From assembly GCF_014048465.1 (NCBI RefSeq), contig NZ_PDLY01000001.1:434001-498000 (forward strand): a DNA stretch of 64,000 bases, in the 5' to 3' direction. This stretch comes from Bombella mellum (lineage in GTDB: Bacteria > Pseudomonadota > Alphaproteobacteria > Acetobacterales > Acetobacteraceae). The position numbers and the translations under genes are program-made. Below, in pieces: positions 44,524-54,282 of the stretch (position 1 is its first letter; every line of letters begins with the position of its first letter). Under the pieces are notes generated by a model. That model saw only the letters and a program-made list of their open reading frames with translations. It searched no databases and was not told where the DNA came from.

Positions 44524-46521
44524 ATGCTCGGAAAACTTACCCTTTCAGCCATACCGTATGATGTGCCGATCCTTGTCGGTACGTTCATCGGTGTGGCCGT
44601 GATCGGGATCGCCGTGCTTGCGGCGGTCACCTATTTCAAAAAATGGGGTTACCTGTGGCGCGAGTGGCTGACCACCGTCGACCATAAGAAACTCGCCATC
44701 ATGTACGTCATCCTTGGCCTGGTCATGCTCGTGCGTGGCTTTGCCGATGCGCTGATGATGCGAACACAGCTTGCCCTTGCCTACGCAGGAAACCCCGGTT
44801 ACCTGCCGCCGCACCATTATGACCAGGTCTTCTCGGCCCATGGTACGATCATGATCTTCTTCATGGCCATGGTGATGATGCAGGCCCTGTTCAACTTCGT
44901 GGTGCCACTGCAGATTGGTGCACGCGACGTCGCGTTCCCGCTGATCAACTCGATCAGCTTCTACATGACGCTCGTCAGTGCCATCCTCATCAACATCTCC
45001 CTCTTCATTGGTGAGTTCTCCAATGTCGGTTGGCTCGGCTATCCGCCGATCTCCGAACTGCAGTTCAACCCCGGCGTCGGTGTGGATTACTACATCTGGT
45101 CGGTGCAGATCTCCGGTATCGGTACGCTGCTGACGGGAATGAACTTCCTGACGACGATCATCAAGCTGCGTGCCCCCGGCATGAAGTGGATGCACATCCC
45201 CGTCTTCACATGGACGGCCTTCTTCGCCTGCATCATGATCCTGACGACCTTCCCGGTCCTGACGGTCTCCATGGCTCTGCTGGCTCTGGACCGTTATGTC
45301 GGGATGCACTTCTTCACCAATGATGGTGGCGGTAGCGTCATGCTCTACCTGAACCTGATCTGGTCCTGGGGTCATCCGGAAGTTTACATCCTCATCCTGC
45401 CTGCCTTCGGTGTGTTCTCCGAAATTGCGGCGACCTTCTCCGGCAAGCCGCTCTTCGGTTACGCCACGATGGTCATCGCAACGGGTATCATCACCTTCCT
45501 GGGCAGCCTCGTGTGGGTGCATCACTTCTTCACGATGGGTTCCGGTGCGGACGTGAACACCTTCTTCGGCATCATGACGATGTTCATCGCCGTGCCGACG
45601 GGTGTGAAGATCTTCAACTGGCTGTTCACCATGTACAAAGGGCGTATCCGTTTCGAAGGTCCGATGCATTGGATCGTCGGCTTCATGATCACCTTCTCCA
45701 TCGGTGGCATGACGGGCGTGATGATGGCCATGCCGGCAGCGGACTGGGTCGTACACAACTCCCTGTTCCTGGTGGCCCACTTCCACAACGTCATCATCGG
45801 TGGTGTGTTCTTCGGCTACGTGGCCGGTCTGAGCTACTGGTTCCCGAAGGCTTTCGGCTTCAAGATGCGTGATGTCTGGGGCAAATGGGCGTTCCGCTTC
45901 TGGTTCGTCGGTTTTTACCTCTCCTTCATCCCGCTCTATGCTGTCGGTCTGGAGGGCATGACCCGTCGCATGAACCACTATGACAACCCGAACTGGCATC
46001 CCTGGCTGCTCGTGGCCTGCGTGGGCGTGTTCGTTCTGGCTGCCGGTGTGGCCTGCCAGCTCATCCAGTTCGTCCTCGCAGCGTTTGACGCCGTCAACAA
46101 GAAGCCGGATGCGCTGGATCTCACGGGTGACAACTGGGGTTCCGGTCGTACGCTGGAGTGGTCCATTCCGTCTCCGGTACCGCACTACAACTTCGCACGT
46201 CTGCCGGTCGTCCGTGGCCTGGACACGTTCCACATCGAGAAGGAGCTGGGCCGTCCGGCACCGGTCGCCGATCTGGAGCCGATCCACATGCCGAAATACT
46301 CGGCCGTCGGTCCCGTCCTGGGTGCCTGCGGGCTGCTCATCGGCTTTGCGCTGGTCTGGCACATCTGGTGGGCCGTCATCGTGGGGCTGGTCGTGGCTTT
46401 CTTCACCGTGGTTCACCGCAGTGCGAACCTCGATGTTGATTTCTACGTGACGGTGGAAGAGATCCGCGCTGATGAAGAAGCTTTTGCCCGGCGGCTTGCC
46501 GCTGCCAAGGCAGCAGAGTAA
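44524..46521 (+). CDS. cyoB: Cytochrome bo3-type ubiquinol oxidase subunit I
   Basis: The 665-aa haem-copper oxidase subunit holds both haems and Cu-B. The ligands are visible at near-standard numbers: His in SAHGTIM (about 105), WGHPEVY with the Cu-B His and cross-linked Tyr (about 283-287), HH in VWVHHFF (about 332-333), and AHFHN (about 418-420). Fifteen or so TM helices are expected. The ATG at 44524 gives [13 protein letters not shown], matching family length; a GTG at 44506 would overlap cyoA. Confidence 0.98.
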   Translation: MLGKLTLSAIPYDVPILVGTFIGVAVIGIAVLAAVTYFKKWGYLWREWLTTVDHKKLAIMYVILGLVMLVRGFADALMMRTQLALAYAGNPGYLPPHHYDQVFSAHGTIMIFFMAMVMMQALFNFVVPLQIGARDVAFPLINSISFYMTLVSAILINISLFIGEFSNVGWLGYPPISELQFNPGVGVDYYIWSVQISGIGTLLTGMNFLTTIIKLRAPGMKWMHIPVFTWTAFFACIMILTTFPVLTVSMALLALDRYVGMHFFTNDGGGSVMLYLNLIWSWGHPEVYILILPAFGVFSEIAATFSGKPLFGYATMVIATGIITFLGSLVWVHHFFTMGSGADVNTFFGIMTMFIAVPTGVKIFNWLFTMYKGRIRFEGPMHWIVGFMITFSIGGMTGVMMAMPAADWVVHNSLFLVAHFHNVIIGGVFFGYVAGLSYWFPKAFGFKMRDVWGKWAFRFWFVGFYLSFIPLYAVGLEGMTRRMNHYDNPNWHPWLLVACVGVFVLAAGVACQLIQFVLAAFDAVNKKPDALDLTGDNWGSGRTLEWSIPSPVPHYNFARLPVVRGLDTFHIEKELGRPAPVADLEPIHMPKYSAVGPVLGACGLLIGFALVWHIWWAVIVGLVVAFFTVVHRSANLDVDFYVTVEEIRADEEAFARRLAAAKAAE

Positions 46522-46530
46522 AGGGAGGCG

Positions 46531-47154
46531 ATGAACACCATGTCTTACGACGCAACTCATGCGCCCTCTGCTCATCACGATGAGCATGAGCACCATCAGC
46601 AGGAAACCACGATCTTCGGTTTCTGGATCTACCTGATGACGGACTGTATCATTTTCGGCACGCTGTTTGCCGTCTTTGCTACACTCTGCCATCACTTCGC
46701 TGGTGGGCCGACGGGCAAGGAGCTGTTCGACATCAAGAATGTTGAGATCGAAACAGCCATCCTGCTCTTCTCTTCCATCACCTACGGCTTTGCTTCCATC
46801 AACGCCCACAAGAAGAACAAGGGTGCCGTGCTGGGCTGGCTTCTGCTGACCTTCCTGCTCGGCGTGTCCTTTGTCGCTCTTGAGATCAACGAGTTCCACG
46901 AACTTGTGGCCCGTGGCGCAGGTCCGGACAGGTCCGCCTTCCTGTCTTCTTTCTTCACGCTGGTGGGGACGCATGGACTGCACGTCACGATCGGTCTGAT
47001 CTGGATGCTGGTCCTGTTCTTCCAGATCATGGGCAAGCAGGGACTGAGCACCCGGATGCAGACGAAACTGACATGCCTGAGCCTGTTCTGGCATTTCCTT
47101 GACATCGTCTGGATCTGCGTCTTTTCCTTCGTCTACCTGGGGAGTGTTGTCTAA
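46531..47154 (+). CDS. cyoC: Cytochrome bo3-type ubiquinol oxidase subunit III
   Basis: The 207-aa product has a His-rich N-terminus and five TM helices: [61 protein letters not shown], and two more around [21 protein letters not shown] and the C-terminus [17 protein letters not shown]. These match the CyoC family. It lies 9 bp after cyoB and overlaps cyoD by one base. Confidence 0.97.
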   Translation: MNTMSYDATHAPSAHHDEHEHHQQETTIFGFWIYLMTDCIIFGTLFAVFATLCHHFAGGPTGKELFDIKNVEIETAILLFSSITYGFASINAHKKNKGAVLGWLLLTFLLGVSFVALEINEFHELVARGAGPDRSAFLSSFFTLVGTHGLHVTIGLIWMLVLFFQIMGKQGLSTRMQTKLTCLSLFWHFLDIVWICVFSFVYLGSVV

Positions 47155-47492
47155 TGAGCGGAAATCATACGACATCGCACGAAGGTGAGAATCACGGGTC
47201 TTACGTCTCCTATATCGTAGGGTTCGTTCTGGCCGTGGTCCTGACGGTGGCGTCCTTCGCCGCCGTCCTCAGCAAGGCCTTCTCCTTCTGGCAGACGATT
47301 GCCGTTCTCGGTGTGCTGGCAGCGGTCCAGATGGTTGTCCATCTGGTCTTCTTCCTCCACATGGGGGTGAAGAGTGACTCGCAGCGTCAGAATCTGGCAG
47401 CGTTCCTCGTGACGGCCCTGATGGTCCTGATCGTGATCGCTGGTTACCTGTTCGTCCTCTGGGATGCTCAGGCAAACATGATGCCCGGCTGA
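47154..47492 (+). CDS. cyoD: Cytochrome bo3-type ubiquinol oxidase subunit IV
   Basis: The 112-aa product has three TM helices: YIVGFVLAVVLTVASFAAVL, TIAVLGVLAAVQMVVHLVFFLHM and LAAFLVTALMVLIVIAGYLFVLWDAQ. The HLVFFLHM block and size are typical of CyoD. It is the last gene of the operon. No cyoE (haem O synthase) gene follows, so that enzyme must be elsewhere. Confidence 0.95.
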   Translation: MSGNHTTSHEGENHGSYVSYIVGFVLAVVLTVASFAAVLSKAFSFWQTIAVLGVLAAVQMVVHLVFFLHMGVKSDSQRQNLAAFLVTALMVLIVIAGYLFVLWDAQANMMPG

Positions 47493-47522
47493 CAGCCCGT
47501 CATCATGTCTGTGACATGGAGG

Positions 47523-47554
47523 AACCGGTGGGGGGAGACCTCCACCGGTTTTTT
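47523..47554 (+). terminator. Rho-independent terminator of the cyo operon
   Basis: AACCGGTGG (47523-47531) pairs with CCACCGGTT (47542-47550), followed by a T-run to 47554. Confidence 0.88.
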
Positions 47555-47586
47555 CATGGCTGCCTGTCACTTCAGCAGTGCAGGCA

Positions 47587-47619
47587 AAGAAAAACCCTGA
47601 AGGCAGCACCTTCAGGGTT
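47587..47619 (-). terminator. Rho-independent terminator of fdxA transcript
   Basis: An 11-bp perfect stem AACCCTGAAGG (47593-47603) / CCTTCAGGGTT (47609-47619). Read on the minus strand it is followed by a T-run (A residues at 47587-47592 on the plus strand). Confidence 0.88.
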
Positions 47620-47648
47620 CATTCGTTCATCGGAAGGGAAAAGGCTGG

Positions 47649-47981
47649 TCAGTCCTTGTGCGGCTCTTCGGAGAGCATCTCACGCTTGCCTTCCTTCCCG
47701 TTCCATTCCTCACGGTCGGCCGGGGGCGTGCCTTTCTGGCTCATGTTCGGCCAGATGGCGGAGTATTTGGCATTGATCTCCATCCAGTCGGCGGCACGGG
47801 CATCACTGTCGGGGAAGATGGCTTCTGCCGGACATTCAGGCTCGCACACGCCGCAGTCAATGCATTCATCAGGATTGATGACGAGGAAGTTCTCACCGGC
47901 GTAGAAGCAGTCAACGGGGCAGACTTCCACACAGTCCATGAACTTGCAGCGAACACAGTTTTCTGTGACCACATAGGCCAT
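47649..47981 (-). CDS. fdxA: 7Fe ferredoxin FdxA
   Basis: The 110-aa ferredoxin starts [21 protein letters not shown] at 47981. Cysteines lie at about residues 9, 12, 17, 21 and 25 and again at 40, 43, 46 and 50, the arrangement for one 3Fe-4S and one 4Fe-4S cluster. The C-terminal extension with WPNMSQKG and an acidic/basic tail is typical of alphaproteobacterial FdxA. It is the last gene of the helicase-S4-fdxA run. In many relatives a carD gene follows; here a terminator follows. Confidence 0.96.
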   Translation of the reverse strand: MAYVVTENCVRCKFMDCVEVCPVDCFYAGENFLVINPDECIDCGVCEPECPAEAIFPDSDARAADWMEINAKYSAIWPNMSQKGTPPADREEWNGKEGKREMLSEEPHKD

Positions 47982-48083
47982 TATTGCCGTCTCCGGTTTG
48001 GTGTTGCAGGCCAGCCAAACGGCCCATTTCAAAGATTCCAGCACTGATATGCCGAAAGCGGAGGGCCTTTTGCAAGCCTATTG

Positions 48084-48371
48084 TCAGAAATTGGCCGTCT
48101 TTTCCTCGATCCGTTCATAAAGGAGAGCAGCCTCTCTGGCAGGGCCTCGCCGCTCTCCCAGCTGCATGACACGCCATATGCATACCTCTCCCTGACGGTG
48201 GGGAGAGGCGAAGCTGACGATGTCTCCCGGCCGGAGGCGGGCATGGGTCTTGTGGGTCCGCTGCCCGTTGATGCGAACCCGCCCCTTGCGGATGAAGGCG
48301 GCACACAGGCCACGGGTTTTGGCCAGGCGGGTGTAATAGAGCCAGAGATCAAGCCGCTGTCCGTCCATCAT
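48084..48371 (-). CDS. S4-domain RNA-binding protein
   Basis: The 95-aa protein is essentially one S4 domain: RLDLWLYYTRLAKTRGLCAAFIRKGRVRINGQRTHK-like region over residues 6-41, then RPGDIVSF. It resembles HslR-type heat-shock S4 proteins that bind ribosomal particles. Its start overlaps the helicase stop by 4 bp (ATGA), so both are translated together. Confidence 0.9.
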   Translation of the reverse strand: MMDGQRLDLWLYYTRLAKTRGLCAAFIRKGRVRINGQRTHKTHARLRPGDIVSFASPHRQGEVCIWRVMQLGERRGPAREAALLYERIEEKTANF

Positions 48372-50974
48372 GATGATCTGCCAGATGACCAGTTCTGGAG
48401 GGCGGCGAATGGTGAGTCGGCCTGCTTCCGGGCGGCTTTCTGCTCCCTGCGGCCCTCAGATGGTTTCTTTTGCCGGTTCCTGAGTCGTTCCGTGCCTTTC
48501 TGGCGGCCGGAAGGCCGTGTGTCCCTGCGGCCCGTCCGACCCAGAATGATGAGGGGCGAGGCGACGCTATACTGCCCGGCCGAAAGCGGCTGCGGCGCAT
48601 GATGGGGAATGTTCAGGCTCTTGAGCAGGGCGGGCAGCAGGGCCGCCTTTATCCCGAGGGATGAAGCCAGTGTGTCGGGAGCCATGATATTGCGGCCGGG
48701 CTGCCTGCCATGAGGGCGAAGGGTGGAGAGCAGGGCATCCAGCCTGTCCAGACGGACATGCACGGGGCCGGCCTTTTCCCAGCCCGGCGGGGGGATGGGA
48801 TGGCCATCGCTTGTGAGACAGATGCGGGCGGCATTGGGTGTGGCCTGCTGGCGGTCATGCCAGATGTTGTGGAGCAGGACCATCATCGGCAGGCAGGTCG
48901 CGCGGAAAAGCTGCGGGCAGTATATCTGCCGCCAGCCGATGCGAACCCCGCTGCGGTGCAGGCGTTTTCTCTCGGCAGGGGTGAGGGTGCGGTCTTCGGG
49001 CAGGGTAGGGGTGGTGCCGCCATCCTCCCGCAGGCGGTAATAGAGGCCACGCAGGGTGGGACTGTCCTGCAGCTTGTCTTCCAGACGGAAAAAGAATTCC
49101 AGAATGCTGCTGATCCGCTCCGTCATCAGGGCCTGAAGATGGGTCTGTACCTGTCGGCTCTGGTGGTTGTCCTGAAACTCACCGGGCAGAAGCTGGATGA
49201 AGGGGTGAAACAGGTCATCGCCCCGCACGAGGGTGGCAATGGGGGCACCTTCCCAGTGAATCTGCCTGTCATCGGTCAGGGTGAACCGGCTGATGTCCTG
49301 TGTGAGGAAATGGCGTATCCGGGCGGGCATGGCCTGCCGCAGGGCACGCCTGCCCGCCCGGCGCAGCAGGTCGCCTTCCCGACTGTCGGCGGGTGTGTCG
49401 ATCTGCATGGTGAAGCCCACGATCTGCCCGACCTCGTGCCCTTCCACGATGATGCGGTTCTGGGGTGTGACGGCATGGAGAGCCTCGGAGGCCGCCCCGG
49501 GTTCAGGACGGCGGAGCAGGGCGGTGGCCCGCCTGTTGACGAAGCGTTCCTTCAGCCGTTCATGCAGCGTGTCGGAGAGGCGGTCCTCCACGGCACGGCA
49601 GCGTTCCTGCCACTGGCGGCTCTGGTGCATCCAGCCCGTTCGGGCAGCCACATAGGCGCAGACCCGCACGCCGGAGAGCCGGTGCATCAGCGTGTCCATG
49701 TCGCCATCCAGCCTGTCTAGCCCTCTCAGCTGGCCTTCCATCCACGCTGGAGGAATGCGGCGATGTTTCAGGAGGTCAAGGAACAGGCGGGCGCAGAGGC
49801 GTGTGTGGCTGCCGTCGCCCAGCTTGCGGAAGTCCGGAATCTGGCAGACATCCCAGAGCAGTTCCGTTGCCTTATGTCCACGGGCCACCTCCCGGATGTC
49901 GTCCATCTGCATGAGGCCGGTCAGGACATCCAGATCGGAGGCCGTGCGTCCGGTGATCAGGCCGGGGCGGGGAGGCTTGCGCATCAGGCTGCTGAGGAGC
50001 GTCTCGGGCGAGGTGTAATCCAGAGCCGTCTGCCGCCAGTAGACGGCCTTGATGGCCTCGAACTCATGGTCTTCTACTGCCTTGACGAGCTGCTGGCTCA
50101 TGGGCGGGCAGGAGGCCGTCGTGCCGAAGGTGCCGTCTCTCATGCCCCGGCCAGCCCGACCGGTGATCTGGGCGACTTCCTGCGGCGTGAGGGCACGGGA
50201 GTTCTGGCCGTCAAACTTGTGCAGGGCGGCGAGGGCGACATGGTCCACATCCATGTTCAGCCCCATCCCGATGGCATCGGTGGCCACGAGATAGTCCACG
50301 TCCCGGTTCTGGTAGAGGGCGACCTGGGCATTGCGGGTACGGGGGCTGAGACGGCCCATGATGATGGCACAGCCACCCCGTTTCTGCCGGATGGCCTCGG
50401 CAATGGCATATACCTCCGTGGCGGAGAAGGCCACGATGGCCGAGCGTGGTGGCAGGCGGGTGAGATTGACCGGCCCGATGTTCGTCAGCCGGGAGAGACG
50501 TTCCCGGGTCTCGATCGTGATGCCGGGAACCAGCTGCCGGAGCAGCCCCCGGATGGTCTCGGCCCCCAGAAAGAGCGTTTCTCCCCTGCCACGGGCATGG
50601 AGGAGCCGGTCGGTGAAGATGTGGCCACGGTCCGGGTCTGCGGCGAGCTGTATCTCGTCAATGCCGACAAAATCCACCTTCCGGTCCAGCGGCATGGCCT
50701 CCACCGTGCAGGAGAACCAGCGGGCCCCCGGCGGGATGATTTTTTCCTCTCCCGTCAGCAGGGCGACATGGCGTTCGCCCTTCAGCTTCACGAGGCATTC
50801 GTAATTCTCCCGTGCCAGCAGGCGGAGGGGAAAGCCGATGATGCCGCTCTGGTGCGCCATCATGCGGGTTAGGGCGTAATGGGTCTTGCCGGTGTTGGTG
50901 GGGCCGAGTACGGCATGGATCATCCCCGTTGGCTGGGAGGCGGTCGGGGCAAAGGATGGATGTGGTCCCGTCAT
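48368..50974 (-). CDS. SUV3-like ATP-dependent RNA helicase
   Basis: The 868-aa superfamily 2 helicase resembles mitochondrial SUV3. It has Walker A LGPTNTGKTHYAL (about residues 23-35), PLRLLARENYE, TGEEKI, Walker B GIDEIQLAADPDRGH, SATE, and the C-terminal helicase motif ATDAIGMGLNM with QITGRAGRGMRDG. The C-terminal third is Arg-rich and basic. The ATG at 50974 is chosen; a TTG at 51010 would add 12 residues. It is encoded with the S4 gene, the usual alphaproteobacterial arrangement, suggesting RNA or ribosome-related work. Confidence 0.92.
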   Translation of the reverse strand: MTGPHPSFAPTASQPTGMIHAVLGPTNTGKTHYALTRMMAHQSGIIGFPLRLLARENYECLVKLKGERHVALLTGEEKIIPPGARWFSCTVEAMPLDRKVDFVGIDEIQLAADPDRGHIFTDRLLHARGRGETLFLGAETIRGLLRQLVPGITIETRERLSRLTNIGPVNLTRLPPRSAIVAFSATEVYAIAEAIRQKRGGCAIIMGRLSPRTRNAQVALYQNRDVDYLVATDAIGMGLNMDVDHVALAALHKFDGQNSRALTPQEVAQITGRAGRGMRDGTFGTTASCPPMSQQLVKAVEDHEFEAIKAVYWRQTALDYTSPETLLSSLMRKPPRPGLITGRTASDLDVLTGLMQMDDIREVARGHKATELLWDVCQIPDFRKLGDGSHTRLCARLFLDLLKHRRIPPAWMEGQLRGLDRLDGDMDTLMHRLSGVRVCAYVAARTGWMHQSRQWQERCRAVEDRLSDTLHERLKERFVNRRATALLRRPEPGAASEALHAVTPQNRIIVEGHEVGQIVGFTMQIDTPADSREGDLLRRAGRRALRQAMPARIRHFLTQDISRFTLTDDRQIHWEGAPIATLVRGDDLFHPFIQLLPGEFQDNHQSRQVQTHLQALMTERISSILEFFFRLEDKLQDSPTLRGLYYRLREDGGTTPTLPEDRTLTPAERKRLHRSGVRIGWRQIYCPQLFRATCLPMMVLLHNIWHDRQQATPNAARICLTSDGHPIPPPGWEKAGPVHVRLDRLDALLSTLRPHGRQPGRNIMAPDTLASSLGIKAALLPALLKSLNIPHHAPQPLSAGQYSVASPLIILGRTGRRDTRPSGRQKGTERLRNRQKKPSEGRREQKAARKQADSPFAALQNWSSGRSS

Positions 50975-51073
50975 GACTGGAATGATCTTGCCTGAATCGG
51001 ATAAAAGCAAGACATTCCATGCAGTTTTTCAGGAAGGCCAGAGTCACGCTCTGGATGATGGGACGGTATCCAT

Positions 51074-52480
51074 ATGTCTGACGCTCCGTTTTTGCCCCTC
51101 TGTACCTCTGGCGATGGTGGGGTGGTTCTGCCTCTCCATCTGGTGAAGGTGGGTGATGAGGCGACCCTTGCCTGCCTGTTGGGAGAGCATGAGGCGTTCC
51201 TGCGGCGGCAGGGTTTCGAGGGGCGTGCGGGGCAGTTCACCTTCCTGCCGGGTGGCTCCGGTGTGGTCGGGGCCGTGTTCTGCGTGGAGGAAGGGCGAGG
51301 CCCCATGCCTTATGGTGTCCTGCCTGCCCATCTGAAGGAAGGATGCTGGCAGCCGCAGCCCGAAGGGCAGGAGGAAGCCGCTCACGACGCCCTGCTGGAG
51401 GAGCTGGTTTTGGGGTTCTGCCTTGGGGCCTATGACCATTCACTGAAGCACGAGGGAAGCAAAGACCGGAAGACGGGGCCGCAACTCTGCATCCCGGCCA
51501 GTCTCGGGAAAGAGGCCCGGATTCTGGCCCGGGCCGCCTGGCTGGGGCGGGACCTCATCAACACGCCCGCTAATCTCATGGGACCGGCGGAGCTGGCCGC
51601 CGCCGCCCGCAGGATGCTGGAGGAGCGGAAGGTTGCGGTTGAGCTGGTGGAAGGTGAGGCTCTTGAGAAAGCCTATCCCTGTCTGGCGGCGGTGGGTGCC
51701 GGGTCGGACAGGCCGGCCGTGGTCGTGATCGGCCGTCGGGACGGCCGGAGCAAGGATGCTCCCCGCCTGTCCCTCGTGGGAAAGGGCGTCTGCTTCGATA
51801 CGGGCGGGTATGACATCAAGCCCGGCTCCTCCATGGCAAAGATGAAGAAGGACATGGGCGGGGCCGCCCTGATGCTGGCACTGGCCTGTGCCCTGCTGGA
51901 TGCCGGAACCGACATTGCGCTGGAAATCCGCCTCGGCTGTGTGGAGAACAGCGTCTCCGGCCATGCCATGCGCCCGGGAGACGTGCTGACAACCCGCAGG
52001 GGGCTGCGTGTCGAGGTGGGCAACACGGATGCGGAAGGCCGTCTCGTTCTGGCAGACCTTCTGGCAGAGGCTGCCGAGAGCCAGCCTGACGTCCTGCTGG
52101 ATGCGGCGACGTTGACAGGAGCCGCCCGTGTGGCTCTGGGGCCTGATCTGCCCGCCCTTTTCAGCAATGACGAGGAGCTGGCGGAGCATATCCTGGCCTC
52201 TGGCAGGGAAGCTCACGACCCGCTCTGGCAGCTGCCGCTCTGGGCCGATTATGACGGCTGGATGGACAGCTCCATTGCGGACTGCAACAACCTGTCATCC
52301 CGCCCGATGGCCGGGGCGATCACGGCGGCCCTGTTCCTCCAGCGTTTCGTTCCGGAAGGGCAGACATGGGCGCATGTGGACACCTATGCGTGGAATGACA
52401 CGGCCCGGCCCGGTCGCCCCGCAGGTGGGGAGGTGCTGGCCCTGAGGGCACTTTTCCGTGCGTTCTCGGAAAGTTTCTGA
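51074..52480 (+). CDS. Leucyl aminopeptidase family (M17) metallopeptidase
   Basis: The 468-aa product has the M17 catalytic domain. GKGVCFDTGGYDIKP (about residues 235-249) holds the metal-binding Lys and Asp, KKDMGGAALML follows, and the signature NTDAEGRLVLADLL starts near 316. The N-terminal domain is divergent. It hydrolyses N-terminal residues from peptides in the cytoplasm. GLNTPANLMGPAEL-like LINTPANLMGP sits near residue 160. Length is slightly short compared with PepA (about 500), resembling the PepB-like alphaproteobacterial branch. Confidence 0.93.
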   Translation: MSDAPFLPLCTSGDGGVVLPLHLVKVGDEATLACLLGEHEAFLRRQGFEGRAGQFTFLPGGSGVVGAVFCVEEGRGPMPYGVLPAHLKEGCWQPQPEGQEEAAHDALLEELVLGFCLGAYDHSLKHEGSKDRKTGPQLCIPASLGKEARILARAAWLGRDLINTPANLMGPAELAAAARRMLEERKVAVELVEGEALEKAYPCLAAVGAGSDRPAVVVIGRRDGRSKDAPRLSLVGKGVCFDTGGYDIKPGSSMAKMKKDMGGAALMLALACALLDAGTDIALEIRLGCVENSVSGHAMRPGDVLTTRRGLRVEVGNTDAEGRLVLADLLAEAAESQPDVLLDAATLTGAARVALGPDLPALFSNDEELAEHILASGREAHDPLWQLPLWADYDGWMDSSIADCNNLSSRPMAGAITAALFLQRFVPEGQTWAHVDTYAWNDTARPGRPAGGEVLALRALFRAFSESF

Positions 52481-52511
52481 AAAGAAACAATTTGTAATGA
52501 GGCCCGTAGCC

Positions 52512-52550
52512 ACCTGTTTTTCCTGCTGAACGCAGCGAAAAACAGGTTTT
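52512..52550 (+). terminator. Rho-independent terminator after the M17 aminopeptidase gene
   Basis: A long hairpin: ACCTGTTTTTC (52512-52522) with GAAAAACAGGT (52537-52547), extended by an inner CTGC/GCAG stem, then TTT. The 15-bp stem is the strongest hairpin in this gap. Confidence 0.8.
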
Positions 52551-52679
52551 GGAATGGCAGACCTGCACTGAGGGTGCTTGTCATTTCGATGCAAAAACGT
52601 CACAAACTGGTCGGGTAATCGAGCCATTCCCATGAGAGCGTGACCTCATGCCGTGTCAGCGGGCATGAGAGGTCGAAAA

Positions 52680-53123
52680 ATGGGACTGGAACCTGAAACT
52701 GGAAGCGACGAGGCCTTAATTATGAGTCGGAATGCTGATAACCGCATGCTTCAGCTGCTGCGTGATACGATCGTTTCCACGGTGCGTGGCGAGGGGCCGG
52801 ACCTGTCGGCCCGTCAGCTGGCTGTGTTCCTGAGCTGCTATCTGGAGGACGGGGCGCATACGGTGCGGGGGCTTGCCCAGTCGCTCAACGTGTCCAAACC
52901 GGCCATCACCCGTGCGCTGGACCGGCTGAGCGAGCTGGACCTGGCCCGCCGCAAGGTGGACCCGCTGGACCGCCGTTCCATCCTCGTCCAGCGTACGCTG
53001 AAGGGATCGGCCTATCTGCGGGGTCTGCGTGGCGTGATGGAAGAGGCCTGTGGTGACGACATTGTCGTCCGTGCCCCGGTGCTGTCTTCCGTGGCCTCGT
53101 TCCAGACCCGTCGGGCTGGCTGA
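52680..53123 (+). CDS. MarR-family transcriptional regulator
   Basis: The 147-aa protein has a winged helix: LSARQLAVFLSCYLEDGAHTVRGLAQSLNVSKPAITRALDRLSELDLARR-like region over residues 43-92 and the wing KVDPLDRRSILVQRT. The ATG at 52680 has GAGAGG seven bases upstream; ATG at 52722 is possible. The DegT-family gene begins about 5 bp after its stop, so it may regulate, or simply be transcribed with, that gene. Ligand unknown. Confidence 0.88.
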   Translation: MGLEPETGSDEALIMSRNADNRMLQLLRDTIVSTVRGEGPDLSARQLAVFLSCYLEDGAHTVRGLAQSLNVSKPAITRALDRLSELDLARRKVDPLDRRSILVQRTLKGSAYLRGLRGVMEEACGDDIVVRAPVLSSVASFQTRRAG

Positions 53124-53127
53124 CCTC

Positions 53128-54282
53128 TTGCCTGAGCCTGTCCCTTTCCTTGATCTGGCCGCCCAGCAGGCACGCCTCGGTTCCGGCCTGCGGGAGCGTC
53201 TGGACAGGGTGCTGACCCATTGCCGCTTCGTGATGGGGCCTGAGATTGAGGAGCTGGAAGAACGGCTTGCCCGGTATGGCGGGGCACGACATGCCATTGG
53301 CGTGTCCTCCGGGACGGATGCCCTGCTGGCCGTGCTCATGGCCGAGGATGTCGGCCCTGGGATGGCGGTCTTCCTGCCTGCCTTCACCTACACGGCCACG
53401 GCGGAGGTCGTCCTTCTGTTGGGGGCGACGCCGGTGTTCGTGGATGTGGATGCCCGGACCTTTCAGATCAGCCTGCCGTCACTGGAGCAGCGTCTGGCGG
53501 ATGTCCGGCGGGCCGGTCGGCTGGAGCCGAAGGCCATCATCGGGGTGGACCTGTTCGGGCAGCCGGCCCCGTGGGATGAGCTGAATGGTCTTGCCAGCCG
53601 GGAAGGACTTTTCCTGATTGCGGACTGCGCCCAGTCATTCGGAGCCTCCTACAGGGGGCGCAGGCTGGGGCATGAGGCGAGGGCGACCACGCTGTCCTTT
53701 TTCCCGTCCAAACCTCTGGGCTGTTACGGGGATGGCGGGGCCATCCTGACGGATGATGATGACAGGGCCGCCCTGTATCGTTCCCTGAGGAGCCACGGCG
53801 AGGGGCGGCAGAGATACGAGGTCCGGCGCATAGGCCTTAATGCCCGGCTGGACAGCCTTCAGGCGGCCGTCCTGCTCGCCAAGATGGACGTCTTTGATGA
53901 TGAGCTGAAGCGGCGTGAGGCCGTGGCCCGGGCCTATGATGCCGGTCTGCCATCTCTGGTCCGTCCTCCCGCCCGGGTACCGGACAGCCGGAGTGCTTGG
54001 GCTGTCTATTGTGTGACCCTGCCATCCCGTGCCCTGCGTGACAGTCTGCGTGACTGTCTGTCCGGGGCCAACGTTGCCACGGCCATCTATTATCCGAAGC
54101 CTCTTCATGAGCAGCCCGCCTATCAGGCACGGCATGATGGTGTTGCCCTGCCTGTGGCTGAGACGGTAGGAGGGCAGGTGCTGGCCCTGCCGATTCATGC
54201 CGATCTTTCGGATGAGGCTGTCGGGCGGGTCCTGGCGGTGATTGATCAGTGGGCGGAGGAACAGGGTGACACGCAACAATAA
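53128..54282 (+). CDS. DegT/DnrJ/EryC1/StrS-family PLP aminotransferase
   Basis: The product is 384 aa from the TTG at 53128, which places VPFLDLAAQ at the N-terminus as in the family; no ATG exists in the right place, so the start is uncertain, and a GTG at 53050 would overlap the MarR gene by 74 bp. Motifs: GVSSGTDALLAVLMA, PAFTYTATAEVV, the PLP-contacting DCAQSFGA, and FFPSKPLGCYGDGGA with the PLP lysine near residue 193. The family usually makes amino-sugar nucleotides. No other sugar genes are next to it, so its product is not predictable. Confidence 0.88.
   Translation: MPEPVPFLDLAAQQARLGSGLRERLDRVLTHCRFVMGPEIEELEERLARYGGARHAIGVSSGTDALLAVLMAEDVGPGMAVFLPAFTYTATAEVVLLLGATPVFVDVDARTFQISLPSLEQRLADVRRAGRLEPKAIIGVDLFGQPAPWDELNGLASREGLFLIADCAQSFGASYRGRRLGHEARATTLSFFPSKPLGCYGDGGAILTDDDDRAALYRSLRSHGEGRQRYEVRRIGLNARLDSLQAAVLLAKMDVFDDELKRREAVARAYDAGLPSLVRPPARVPDSRSAWAVYCVTLPSRALRDSLRDCLSGANVATAIYYPKPLHEQPAYQARHDGVALPVAETVGGQVLALPIHADLSDEAVGRVLAVIDQWAEEQGDTQQ

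Noticed and set aside
44545-47175. Very long minus-strand frame opposite cyoB and cyoC
   Set aside because: Low-complexity Asp/Glu/Arg/His-rich translation, mirror of strongly biased codons in the oxidase genes; no start signal.
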